This document shows, in pieces, positions 1 through 9,593 of a stretch of 64,000 nt of DNA. The notes beneath the pieces were generated by a model. That model did no database searches. It saw only the letters and a list, made by a program, of their open reading frames with translations, and had not been told where the DNA came from. The position numbers and the translations under genes were made by a program. Each line of letters opens with the position of its first letter. Position 1 is the stretch's first letter. The stretch is from an uncultured Pelagibacteraceae bacterium (GTDB lineage Bacteria > Pseudomonadota > Alphaproteobacteria > Pelagibacterales > Pelagibacteraceae): assembly GCA_902635545.1 (NCBI GenBank), contig CACPOL010000005.1:1-64000 (forward strand), in the 5' to 3' direction.

Positions 1-453
1 AAATGGTCTAAAGAAAAAAGAAATGTAACATCAATTATTCCAGAAATTACAAAATCAAATTATATTGCGCATGAAAAAAAAAAATTAGTCAAAAATAAAA
101 AGGAAATCGATGTAAATATTCAAAAAAAAAAATTTAAATTAATTGATGCAAGAAGTAGAGCGAGATTTGAGGGCAGAGTTAAAGAGCCACGCAAAGGCTT
201 AAGAAGTGGATCAATTCAAAATTCTATTTGTCTTCCATTTAACAATGTAGTCAATAAGGATCATACTTTTTTAAATAAAAAAAAATTAATAAAAAAATTT
301 AAGGCAATTGGGTGTAATGTTAATCAAAAACTTGTATTTTCTTGTGGCTCTGGTGTTACAGCATCTGTTTTAGCTCTTGCTTATTCCTTGATTGATAATA
401 AATATATGCCAGTGATCTATGATGGGTCATGGAGTGAATACGGTAAATATTAA
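1..453 (+). CDS. Sulfurtransferase (rhodanese / 3-mercaptopyruvate sulfurtransferase-like), C-terminal part, truncated at window edge
   Basis: Open frame 1 from base 1 to TAA at 451-453; translation contains ...FKLIDARSRARFEGRVKEPRKGLRSGSIQNSICLPFNN...VFSCGSGVTASVLALAY..., typical of a rhodanese domain with the catalytic Cys loop CGSGVTA. Confidence 0.85.
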   Translation, partial: KWSKEKRNVTSIIPEITKSNYIAHEKKKLVKNKKEIDVNIQKKKFKLIDARSRARFEGRVKEPRKGLRSGSIQNSICLPFNNVVNKDHTFLNKKKLIKKFKAIGCNVNQKLVFSCGSGVTASVLALAYSLIDNKYMPVIYDGSWSEYGKY

Positions 454-455
454 TA

Positions 456-1325
456 ATGAAAAGATCAACTAAAATAACATCAGTCATTATAATTTTTTTT
501 TTAATAATTGCTGTTGTAATTATAGGAAGAACATTAATAGGAAATCATTTTGCAAAAAAATTTAGTAAAAGACCTCCGCCAGCTATTATTGTTTCAGATG
601 TATCAAACAGAATTTTTTCTGAAAAAATTGAAAGTTTTGGAACAGCACTATCAAAAAAAACAAAATCATTTAGAATAAAAAGAGATCAATTAATTTCAGA
701 GTTAAAACTAAAAAAATTTGTTCAAAAAGGTGATGTAATTATTAAATTAAAAGATAACACAATCACAGCCCCTTTTGATGGGTTCTTAGGTTATAGAGGT
801 ATAACTGGAGATATTTTAGGATCAGATAATTCAATAATTATTACTTTAGATGATAACTCTATTATATTTTCAGATCTACAAATCCCTGAAATTTTTGCAC
901 CTTTTATAAAAAAAAATTTACCTATTGAAGCAGAATTTTCAGGTAATAAACAAAAAAAATATAGCGGAAAGGTTTATGCAGTTTCAAGTAGAATAAACGC
1001 TGAAACAAGAAGTTTACTAACAAGAATTAAAATTAAGAATGAAAATAACGAATTGATCCCTGGCTCACTTTTAGAAGTTAAAATAAATTATAATGAGAGA
1101 AATTCACTAAGTATTCCAGACACAAGTTTAATGTTAGAGGGCAACAAGGCATTTGTTTATAAAATTGATGATAAAAATTTTGCAAATAAAACTGAAGTTA
1201 TTATTGGAATTAGAGACAAGAGTTATATTGAGGTAATTTCAGGTTTAAATGAGGGGGATATAATTGTGGCTGAAGGCCTTAAAAAGGTAAGACCAAATAG
1301 TAAAATTAAACCAATTAAAAAATAA
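456..1325 (+). CDS. RND efflux periplasmic adaptor (membrane fusion protein), short form
   Basis: N-terminal TM; ITAPFDGFLGYRGITGD lipoyl half-motif; directly upstream of and overlapping an RND permease. Confidence 0.85.
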   Translation: MKRSTKITSVIIIFFLIIAVVIIGRTLIGNHFAKKFSKRPPPAIIVSDVSNRIFSEKIESFGTALSKKTKSFRIKRDQLISELKLKKFVQKGDVIIKLKDNTITAPFDGFLGYRGITGDILGSDNSIIITLDDNSIIFSDLQIPEIFAPFIKKNLPIEAEFSGNKQKKYSGKVYAVSSRINAETRSLLTRIKIKNENNELIPGSLLEVKINYNERNSLSIPDTSLMLEGNKAFVYKIDDKNFANKTEVIIGIRDKSYIEVISGLNEGDIIVAEGLKKVRPNSKIKPIKK

Positions 1326-4300
1326 TGCTGATTACTGATTTAAGTATAAGACGACCTGCAATAGCCTGGGTTATGTCACTAATAATGATAGTCTTTGGTT
1401 CATTTGTTTTTAGCGATTTACCTGTCAGAGAATTACCAAGTGGATTACAGCCACCTGTTGTTCAAGTAAAAGTTGATTATAAATCTGCTTCAGCTCCAAT
1501 AATAGATCAGGAAGTAACACAAGTAATTGAGGATGTAATTGGTGGTGCTGAGGGAATAAAAAACATAGATTCAAAATCTGAAAATGGTGCAAGCACAATC
1601 AATATTGAGTTTGATACAGATATCAATTTAGATAGCGCAGCAAATGACATAAGAGAAAGAGTTGCAAGAATAGTTGATAATTTACCATCCGAGGCTAATG
1701 CTCCACAAATACTAAAACAATCAGCTGGTTTCTCGACTACTATGTGGTTAGCTTTAAGCTCATCAACTTGGAGTGATTTAGAATTAGGTGATTATGCGGA
1801 AAGATATTTAGTTGATCAATTTTCAAGTATCAAAAACGTGGGAAGAATTAGAACAGGGGGTCTTAGAGATCTAAGTATAAGAGTTTGGATAAATCCTATT
1901 AAATTAGCAGCTAATAATTTAACGATTCAAGAAGTAGAAAATGCTTTAAGAAAAGAAAACGTAAGTTTGCCTGCTGGAACTTTAGAGGCAGATAATATTG
2001 ATTTAACACTTAATTTAGATAAATCCTATAATAATATTGAAAAATTGAAAGACCTCCCAATAAAAAAAATTAAAAATAGTATCGTAAGTTTATCAGATAT
2101 TGCAGAGGTAGAGTTTGGGCCTGTATCAGAAAAAACTCTTTTTAAAGCACAAAAAAAAGATGCCTTAGATTTAAAAACTGTTGGTATAGGAATTTATGCT
2201 AAAAGTGGTGCTTCAACAGTTGAATTATCTAAAGAAGTCAAAAAAAAATTAGATGAGGTAAAGAAAACACTACCAAAAGATCTAAGTTTGGAAATTGCTT
2301 TTAATAGAGCAACTTATGTTGGTACAGCTATTAATGAAGTATATAAAACTCTTATTATTGCATTCATATTAGTTGTAGCAATAATTTATTTATTTTTAGG
2401 AAATCTCAAAGCAGTAATTGTACCAGCAGTAGCTTTACCTGTAAGTTTAATTGCATCTTTCCTAGGTCTTTATCTGTTTGATCTATCAATAAATATATTT
2501 GTATTACTTAGTTTTATTCTTGCAATAGGAATAATTACAGATGACTCTGTAATTATGACAGATGCAATTTATCGAAGGGTAGAGAATGGAGAGACTCCTC
2601 TTATAGCTGCATTTAAAGGATCAAAACAAATTACATTTGCAATTATTGCGACAACTTTAATATTGGTCTCTGTATTTTTACCATTAATTTTTATTGATGG
2701 TATAGCTGGAACCCTTTTTAGAGAGACGGCAATAGCATTGTCTTTTTCAATAGTTATATCATCGTTTGTAGCACTAACCTTATCACCAATGCTTGGTAGT
2801 AAATTTTTAGTTAAAAAACCAAAAAAAAATTATTTTGTAGTTAAGTTTGATAATTTTTTTAAGATATTTTCAAAATTTTATAAAGAAACTCTTTCATTCT
2901 GGATAGATAAAGAAAAAATTGTAATTCTTTTTATAATTTTTACAATTATAGCATCAGGAATTTTATATAATTTTACAAAAAAAGAACTTTTACCTAAAGA
3001 AGATAGAGGGGTTTATATTATTATTGGAAATACCGATGAAGGAAGTTCATTTGAATATACAGAAGAAAGAGCTCAAGAAATTGAAAGAAGACTTATACCT
3101 CTCCTTCAAAAAGAAGATAGTCCGTATAAAAGATTCATTATGAGAGTGCCAGGTTTTGGTAATGATAAAAATTCTTTTAATAGTTTTATCATAATAGCTT
3201 TATTAGATGAATGGAAAAATAGAAATCAAAACTCTACTAAAATCATGAGACAAGCTATTGGTAAAATTGTTACTGTGCCTGAAACATTGGCTTTTCCTAT
3301 TCAGCCTCAATCAATCAGAGTTTCAAATTATAGGAAACCTGTTCAAATGGTAATAATGGGAAATAGTTATCAAGAATTAGAAAAAATTCAGTCAGAGGTA
3401 ATTAATACACTTCGAAAAAACAAAAAACTATCAAGAATTGAATCTGACTTTACAAGAAATAAACCCGAGATAAAATTAATTATTAATAATAACAAAGCTA
3501 AAGATTTAGGTATATCAACAGACACGATCGGTAAAACTTTAGAAACTATGTATGGTGGAAAAACTGTTACAAAATTTAACAAGATGGGTAAAGAATATCC
3601 AATAATTATTCAACAATATATTTCGGATAGGAGAAGTAAAGAGGGTCTTGCAAAAATTTTTGTAAGGTCTGAATCAACAAATAAACTCATTTCTTTGGCT
3701 AACCTTGTAGAATTTAAAGAAGAAGGTTCAGCAAAAAAGCTTTTAAGATATAATAGACAGAGAGCAGTTACTATTTCTGCTGATATATCTGAAAACTACA
3801 CACTAACAGAAGCTATTAATTATCTAGAAGATACCATGGAAAAACTACAAATATATAACCAAATTGAATGGAAAGGTAAATCGGAGGAACTTAAAGAAAC
3901 TAGCAATGAGCTTTATATAATCTTTGGATTAGCTTTATTAACAGCGTATCTTGTCATGGCAGCAACATTTAACTCGTTTATTCATCCATTCATAATTATA
4001 CTTACTGTTCCTCTTGCAATTTTTGGAGGCTTGGTATTTATTTTATTCTTAAATAGTTCAATAAATATATTCTCTCAAATTGCACTCATTATTTTAATAG
4101 GTATTTCAACAAAAAATAGTATTTTGATTGTGGACTATGCAAATCAACTTAGAGCAACAGGAAAAAATATTGAAACAGCTGTTAAAGATGCTTGTGAGTT
4201 AAGATTTAGACCCATTATGATGACATCTATAAGTACTATGATTGCAATGCTTCCACTTATAATTGGTAATATAGGTCCTGGTGCTGGTGAAGCATCTAGG

Positions 4301-4447
4301 TTGGCAGTTGGTACAACAATATTGGGTGGAATGATAATTTCTACTTTTTTTACTTTATACGTGACACCAACTATGTATATGAGTTTAGCAAAAAAAACTA
4401 AGAGAATTGATTATATCGATATCGAATTAAAAAAACAACTTCGTTAA
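1325..4447 (+). CDS. RND efflux transporter permease (AcrB/MexF-like)
   Basis: 1040 aa; MLITDLSIRRPAIAWVMSLIMIVFG start, AIGIITDDSVIMTDAIYRR, duplicated TM architecture; TAATG overlap with the adaptor. Confidence 0.93.
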   Translation: MLITDLSIRRPAIAWVMSLIMIVFGSFVFSDLPVRELPSGLQPPVVQVKVDYKSASAPIIDQEVTQVIEDVIGGAEGIKNIDSKSENGASTINIEFDTDINLDSAANDIRERVARIVDNLPSEANAPQILKQSAGFSTTMWLALSSSTWSDLELGDYAERYLVDQFSSIKNVGRIRTGGLRDLSIRVWINPIKLAANNLTIQEVENALRKENVSLPAGTLEADNIDLTLNLDKSYNNIEKLKDLPIKKIKNSIVSLSDIAEVEFGPVSEKTLFKAQKKDALDLKTVGIGIYAKSGASTVELSKEVKKKLDEVKKTLPKDLSLEIAFNRATYVGTAINEVYKTLIIAFILVVAIIYLFLGNLKAVIVPAVALPVSLIASFLGLYLFDLSINIFVLLSFILAIGIITDDSVIMTDAIYRRVENGETPLIAAFKGSKQITFAIIATTLILVSVFLPLIFIDGIAGTLFRETAIALSFSIVISSFVALTLSPMLGSKFLVKKPKKNYFVVKFDNFFKIFSKFYKETLSFWIDKEKIVILFIIFTIIASGILYNFTKKELLPKEDRGVYIIIGNTDEGSSFEYTEERAQEIERRLIPLLQKEDSPYKRFIMRVPGFGNDKNSFNSFIIIALLDEWKNRNQNSTKIMRQAIGKIVTVPETLAFPIQPQSIRVSNYRKPVQMVIMGNSYQELEKIQSEVINTLRKNKKLSRIESDFTRNKPEIKLIINNNKAKDLGISTDTIGKTLETMYGGKTVTKFNKMGKEYPIIIQQYISDRRSKEGLAKIFVRSESTNKLISLANLVEFKEEGSAKKLLRYNRQRAVTISADISENYTLTEAINYLEDTMEKLQIYNQIEWKGKSEELKETSNELYIIFGLALLTAYLVMAATFNSFIHPFIIILTVPLAIFGGLVFILFLNSSINIFSQIALIILIGISTKNSILIVDYANQLRATGKNIETAVKDACELRFRPIMMTSISTMIAMLPLIIGNIGPGAGEASRLAVGTTILGGMIISTFFTLYVTPTMYMSLAKKTKRIDYIDIELKKQLR

Positions 4448-5040
4448 TATATTATATATTTTTTCCTACTAAGTTTTTTTTCACATTTCTCTAATTGTAA
4501 ACGATATTTATCTGATTGTTTTTGAACTTTTTTTGCTAATTCTATAACTTTAGAATTTTTTTTATAATTTTTATAATTACCCCATCCTTCATGGTAAGCT
4601 ATATATTGTTTAAAAGCATTTTTTTTTGAAATCTTTAAAATATTTTCAGTTTTATAAGTGTACCATCCTATAAAATCTACACTATCTTTAAATCTAACTC
4701 TTGTTGCTAAAGAATTTCCAGTTTCTTTTTTATACTGTTTCCATGTTCCTTTAACAGCTTGAGAATAACCAAAAGAACTTGAAGGTCTTTTAAAAGGAAT
4801 TACCTTAAAGATTTTTTGCTTTTTAGGCTTGGCAAGCCAATCAAAATTTGACTCCATCTTTATTATAGCTAGTTGAACATATATTGGGGTCCCCCATTTT
4901 TTTTCTGTTTTTTTTGTATGTTTATACCATAAGTATCTTTCATTAAATATTTCGCAACTATTCGATGTATTTTTAGGTATCGATGAACAACTCAAAAGAA
5001 TTATAAAAAATAGAGAATATAATAAACTTTGAATTTTCAT
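4444..5040 (-). CDS. Lytic transglycosylase (SLT)-like lipoprotein
   Basis: Lipobox-like ILLSCSS; QLAIIKMESNFDW...SSSFGYSQAVKGTWKQY...YIAYHEGWGNY resembles an SLT domain. Confidence 0.7.
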   Translation of the reverse strand: MKIQSLLYSLFFIILLSCSSIPKNTSNSCEIFNERYLWYKHTKKTEKKWGTPIYVQLAIIKMESNFDWLAKPKKQKIFKVIPFKRPSSSFGYSQAVKGTWKQYKKETGNSLATRVRFKDSVDFIGWYTYKTENILKISKKNAFKQYIAYHEGWGNYKNYKKNSKVIELAKKVQKQSDKYRLQLEKCEKKLSRKKYIIY

Positions 5041-5414
5041 TTTTTTAAAAATTTATAAACTATTATTAAAGGTAAAACACCAATAGTGTTTCCAAATAAA
5101 TCACCTAGTTCAAAACTCCTATTTGGTATTACAAAATGCATAATCTCAAGAAAGATAGAGAGAAATAACAAATAGATTATAAAATATTTTAGTTTATCAC
5201 TTTTCTTATAAGTAATTATCCCAATGAATGAAAGAGTGAGAAATGCATAAAAATGATTTGTTGAAATTAAAAAATCTTTTGTAATTTGAGGTTGAATATT
5301 TATATTTTCATATAATAAATATCCTAAAATACTTCCGGGGTATAAATACAACAAAATAAAGATTATATTCAACGCATAAAATATAAAAAGTATAAAAGTA
5401 CTCATTTTTTTCAT
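5037..5414 (-). CDS. VanZ-like small membrane protein
   Basis: 125 aa with several TM segments; LEIMHFVIPNRSFELGDLFGNTIGV is VanZ-like. Confidence 0.65.
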   Translation of the reverse strand: MKKMSTFILFIFYALNIIFILLYLYPGSILGYLLYENINIQPQITKDFLISTNHFYAFLTLSFIGIITYKKSDKLKYFIIYLLFLSIFLEIMHFVIPNRSFELGDLFGNTIGVLPLIIVYKFLKK

Positions 5415-5461
5415 AATTTTAGTTTATTTTATTATTTTTATCAGTTAACAAAATATAATAT

Positions 5462-6178
5462 ATGTCAAATTTATTTCTCGTTAGACATGGTCAAAGTGAG
5501 TGGAATCTTAAAAAAAAATTTACTGGGTGGGTAGATATTGATTTAACATCACAAGGTAAGTTAGAAGCTTGCAAAGCTGGAGAATTGATCAAAATTCAAA
5601 AAATAAAAATTGACTATTATTTTGTATCTTTTCAACTGAGGGCTAAAAATACCCTTAAACTAATACAGGACACATTAAGAGATAATAAAGAGCCAATAAA
5701 AGCATGGCAATTAAACGAGAGACATTATGGTGCGCTCACAGGATTGAATAAAAATGAAATGGAGGAAAAGTTAGGTTTAAAAAAAATTCACGAGTTAAGA
5801 AGATCTTGGAATATTAAGCCTGAACCTTTAAGTAAAAATAGTCCTTTTCATCCATTAAATATAAACACGTATAAAATTATCCCCAAAAAAAACATTCCTG
5901 ACACAGAATCTTTAAAAGATACTTATGATAGAGTTATAGAATACTTTGAAAATCATATTAAAAATAAACTATTAAACAAAAAAAATGTATTGATATCTGC
6001 TCATGGTAATTCTTTAAGAGCGTTATGTAAATATTTGTTTAAACTTAATGAAGAAAGAATTACAAAATTAGAAATTCCAACAGGAAATCCATTATTAATT
6101 GAGTTTGAAGAAGATTTAGATATAAAAAATTGTTATTATTTAGACAAGGATAGATCAAAAGATCTCTTAGTTTTTTGA
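5462..6178 (+). CDS. gpmA: 2,3-bisphosphoglycerate-dependent phosphoglycerate mutase
   Basis: NLFLVRHGQSEWNLKKKFTGWVDIDLT; ERHYGALTGLNK; AHGNSLRAL. Confidence 0.95.
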   Translation: MSNLFLVRHGQSEWNLKKKFTGWVDIDLTSQGKLEACKAGELIKIQKIKIDYYFVSFQLRAKNTLKLIQDTLRDNKEPIKAWQLNERHYGALTGLNKNEMEEKLGLKKIHELRRSWNIKPEPLSKNSPFHPLNINTYKIIPKKNIPDTESLKDTYDRVIEYFENHIKNKLLNKKNVLISAHGNSLRALCKYLFKLNEERITKLEIPTGNPLLIEFEEDLDIKNCYYLDKDRSKDLLVF

Positions 6179-6856
6179 TAGTATATTATAAATTTCTAGA
6201 TTAGTTATATGGTAAAATTTATTATTGCTCTCAAAACCATTTAATTGGTCTGACTCAATTAAATTATTCCAAGTTTTTGAAATTGAAAAATTTTTTTCAA
6301 TTTGATTGTTAAATATTTCTTTATTGATTATTTGAAGACCAGTGTAAATAAAATGATTACTTTTTTCTTTACTAAGTTTATTTTCAAAAAAATTAAAATC
6401 CCCATTAAAACTAGTATCAAAACTTAATCTTTTATTTACTACCAATAAAATATTATTTAATTTCTTCTTAAAATAAAAATTTTCCATATTTTCAATTTCA
6501 TCTTTGTACTTTGAATTCCACAAAGTATCTGGGTTTAAAACTAAAAAATTTTCTTCTGAAGAAGAATTTACCATATTTAAAATTCCACCTCCTGTGTCCA
6601 ATATATTATTTCCATCATTAATTATTTGAACATCTAAATCAAATTTCTTTTTTTTGATAAAATTATCTATTTGATTACCTAAATAAAATGTATTTAATAA
6701 AATTTTTTTTATTCCAAGTTCTTTAATAAAGTTAATACAATTTTCTAATAATGTCACATTATTTACTATAAGAAGAGGTTTTGGGATTTTTAAAGTCAGT
6801 GGACTCAATCTTTTTCCATATCCTGCGCATAAGATTAAAGCAGTATTAATTTTCAT
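6167..6856 (-). CDS. Sugar-phosphate nucleotidyltransferase, MurU-like (MurNAc-1-P uridylyltransferase)
   Basis: ALILCAGYGKRLSPLTLKIPKPLL nucleotidyltransferase signature; adjacent to an AmgK-like kinase. Confidence 0.8.
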   Translation of the reverse strand: MKINTALILCAGYGKRLSPLTLKIPKPLLIVNNVTLLENCINFIKELGIKKILLNTFYLGNQIDNFIKKKKFDLDVQIINDGNNILDTGGGILNMVNSSSEENFLVLNPDTLWNSKYKDEIENMENFYFKKKLNNILLVVNKRLSFDTSFNGDFNFFENKLSKEKSNHFIYTGLQIINKEIFNNQIEKNFSISKTWNNLIESDQLNGFESNNKFYHITNLEIYNILSKN

Positions 6857-6860
6857 TTCA

Positions 6861-7817
6861 TCATCTCAATTTATTAAAAAAATTTTTATTTAAGTTTTTT
6901 TTTATATCATTCAATGCTGGATTTGAATTTATTCGTAATGCAATTAATTTCCATGCATGAGGTATCAATTTAAGATATTTTTTTTTGTTATCTCTTTCAG
7001 CTAATCTTGAAAAGATACCAATTATTTTTAAATTTCTCAAAATTGATAAAATTTCAAAATCATTTCTAAATTTTTTTTTATCTAATTTTTTAAGACTTTT
7101 ATTTATAAAAAGTTTATAAATTTTTTCTTTAAAATTTTTTGATGTTTCAAATCTAACATCATCCACAAGTGACGCTAGATCATAGGCTTTATTTCCTATT
7201 AAAGCATCTTGATTATCAATAATTGATAATTTGTTATTTTTTATCATAATATTTGAAACATGAAAATCTCTATGAACAAATGTATTATTTTTTAATTTAA
7301 GTTTATCTAACAGAGTCTTAATTTGTTTTTTCAATAGTCTATTAAAAATATTTTTTTGAGGAGAAGGTAAAAATTTTGGAACATACCAGTCACAAAAAAT
7401 TTTTGCTTCATCAAATAATATTTTTTTTTTATATTCTGGAATTTTATAAAGATTATTATTAAATGTTTTAATTTTTCTATCTTTTACAGTTTGTATTTTA
7501 GTTAAGAGTTTTAAAACTAAATTATAATATTCCATTTTTTTTTTCTTTTCTTTTTTCAAAATTTCAAACAAAGTTTTGTTACCAAAATCTTCTATTTCTA
7601 TAAAATTTTTTTTATAATTTTCACTATAAAGCCGCGGAGCTTGTATATTATTTTTTATTAAGATTTTATTTATAGAGTCGTAAATTAATAAATTTTTTAA
7701 CTTTTCCTTTTTACAATAAATAATTATCGAGCTCTTATCTAATTTTTTTTTTCTAAAAAAAATTCTAAATGAAGCATCTCCTTTAATCCTTTTTAAATAT
7801 TTCTTATTTAACAACAT
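6861..7817 (-). CDS. Aminoglycoside-phosphotransferase-fold sugar kinase, AmgK-like
   Basis: FVHRDFHVSNIMIKNNKLSIIDNQDALIGNKAYDLASL: APH catalytic HxD and IID motifs; between murU-like gene and tsaE. Confidence 0.8.
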   Translation of the reverse strand: MLLNKKYLKRIKGDASFRIFFRKKKLDKSSIIIYCKKEKLKNLLIYDSINKILIKNNIQAPRLYSENYKKNFIEIEDFGNKTLFEILKKEKKKKMEYYNLVLKLLTKIQTVKDRKIKTFNNNLYKIPEYKKKILFDEAKIFCDWYVPKFLPSPQKNIFNRLLKKQIKTLLDKLKLKNNTFVHRDFHVSNIMIKNNKLSIIDNQDALIGNKAYDLASLVDDVRFETSKNFKEKIYKLFINKSLKKLDKKKFRNDFEILSILRNLKIIGIFSRLAERDNKKKYLKLIPHAWKLIALRINSNPALNDIKKNLNKNFFNKLR

Positions 7818-8280
7818 TTTTATCTGCTTCAGTAAGTCCAGAAATTATCACAAATCTTTGATCTAAATTACTTTCATATTCAAAATAAAGTTCAATTTTA
7901 CTTTCTATATCATCTTTAATTAACTGTGGCCATTCTATAAGAGTAATTGAATTTTTTAAATTCTCAAACAATCCTATATTTTTAATTTCTTTTTTATTTT
8001 TTAATCTAAATAAATCGAAATGTTGAAATGTTTTATCTTTTACAACATACTCATTAATTAGATTAAAAGTTGGACTAGTTACTTCAGTTATTTCAGATTG
8101 ATTTTTTTCTTGAAAATAATTTATTAGATATTTTATAAATGTAGTTTTACCAACACCAATTTCTCCATATAAAAGAACTACATCCCCTTTTTTCAAAATT
8201 GCTGAAAATTTTTTAGCCAAACCTGCTGTATCTACTTCTTTAGAAATATTTATCTTGCCACTTTTAGTAGCGATAGGCAT
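7804..8280 (-). CDS. tsaE: tRNA threonylcarbamoyladenosine biosynthesis protein TsaE
   Basis: [18 protein letters not shown]-loop, [18 protein letters not shown]. The ORF track starts at 8358, but MPIATKSGK (8280) is more likely because it shortens the overlap with ahcY. Confidence 0.88.
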   Translation of the reverse strand: MPIATKSGKINISKEVDTAGLAKKFSAILKKGDVVLLYGEIGVGKTTFIKYLINYFQEKNQSEITEVTSPTFNLINEYVVKDKTFQHFDLFRLKNKKEIKNIGLFENLKNSITLIEWPQLIKDDIESKIELYFEYESNLDQRFVIISGLTEADKNVVK

Positions 8281-9550
8281 CTGATTTAAATGGACCCTCT
8301 GTTCCAACACTAATGTAATCTGCTTGCTCTTTTGATAATTTTGTAAGTTTCGCACCAACTTTTTTTAAATGCAACATAGCTACTTTTTCATCTAATTTTT
8401 TTGGTAATACATAAACTTTTTTTTCATAATTTTTATAATTATTCCAAAGTTCTATTTGAGCCATTACTTGATTTGTAAATGATGCACTCATTACAAAACT
8501 TGGGTGACCTGTTGCACATCCCAAATTAACTAATCTTCCTTCTGCCAATAAAACAATTCTCTTTCCACCAGGTAATTCAATTTCATGAACTTGAGGTTTT
8601 ATTTCTGTCCATTTATAATTTTTTAATGCATCAACTTGAATTTCATTATCAAAATGACCTATATTACATAAAATTGCTCTGTCTTTCATGTTTCTCATGT
8701 GATCAGCTGTTACAATATCTTTGTTACCAGTTGCTGTTACTACAATATCTGCTTTATTTATTATTTCATCCATCAAAACAACTTCATAACCCTCCATTGC
8801 TGCTTGAAGAGCACAAATAGGATCTGCTTCGGTTATCAAAACTCTAGCTCCACTTTGTCTTAGAGAAGCTGCACTTCCTTTTCCAACATCTCCAAATCCA
8901 GCAACAACAGCAACCTTGCCAGACATCATGACATCTGTTGCTCTTCTAATTCCGTCAACAAGACTTTCTCTACAACCATAGAGATTATCAAATTTTGATT
9001 TCGTTACAGAATCATTTACATTAATTGCTGGGATCATTAGAGTTTTGTCTTTTTCCATTTTGTTTAACGCTTTAATACCAGTTGTAGTTTCTTCTGAAAC
9101 TCCTTTTACATCTTTTAATAAATCTTTAAAATCTTTATGCATTATGGCTGTTAGGTCTCCACCATCATCTAACAACATATTTGGTTTCCAATCTTTTTTA
9201 CCGACAATAGTTTGTTTGATACACCATATGTACTCCTCCTCAGTTTCTCCTTTCCAAGCAAATACAGGAACTCCAGCTTTTGCGATAGCAGCAGCTGCAT
9301 GATCTTGAGTTGAAAAAATATTACACGAGGACCATCTTACCTCAGCACCAAGAGTGATAAGTGTTTCAATTAAAACTGCTGTTTGTATTGTCATATGTAA
9401 ACATCCAATAATTTTTGCTCCTTTTAAAGGTTTACTTTTTGAAAATTCTTCTCTTAGAGCCATTAATCCAGGCATTTCACTTTCGGCTAGTGAAATTTCT
9501 TTTCTACCAAAGGCTGCTTCTGAAATATTTTTGACTTTATAATCTTCCAT
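8264..9550 (-). CDS. ahcY: Adenosylhomocysteinase
   Basis: [41 protein letters not shown]-terminus. Confidence 0.97.
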   Translation of the reverse strand: MEDYKVKNISEAAFGRKEISLAESEMPGLMALREEFSKSKPLKGAKIIGCLHMTIQTAVLIETLITLGAEVRWSSCNIFSTQDHAAAAIAKAGVPVFAWKGETEEEYIWCIKQTIVGKKDWKPNMLLDDGGDLTAIMHKDFKDLLKDVKGVSEETTTGIKALNKMEKDKTLMIPAINVNDSVTKSKFDNLYGCRESLVDGIRRATDVMMSGKVAVVAGFGDVGKGSAASLRQSGARVLITEADPICALQAAMEGYEVVLMDEIINKADIVVTATGNKDIVTADHMRNMKDRAILCNIGHFDNEIQVDALKNYKWTEIKPQVHEIELPGGKRIVLLAEGRLVNLGCATGHPSFVMSASFTNQVMAQIELWNNYKNYEKKVYVLPKKLDEKVAMLHLKKVGAKLTKLSKEQADYISVGTEGPFKSDAYRY

Positions 9551-9593
9551 GGGAGATTTTCTAACAATAAAGGTTTAATTAATCAACTTAAGT

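Noticed and set aside
3388-3582. Minus-strand 64-aa ORF inside the RND permease
   Set aside because: Antisense to conserved coding sequence, no independent support; the same applies to the other short nested ORFs (e.g. 12148-12333, 12962-13279, 14018-14305, 23830-24147, 26019-26432, 34127-34459, 42248-42520, 45941-46168, 46445-46681, 55428-55748, 62314-62577).
5454-5459. TATAAT immediately before gpmA ATG
   Set aside because: A start site about 7 nt downstream would fall inside the start codon region; AT-rich chance matches are frequent, so not called as a promoter.
8626-9542. ORF-track entries on the + strand inside ahcY (8626-8820, 9045-9302, 9354-9542)
   Set aside because: Fully antisense to a strongly supported conserved gene; compositions look like reverse-frame translations with no recognisable motif.
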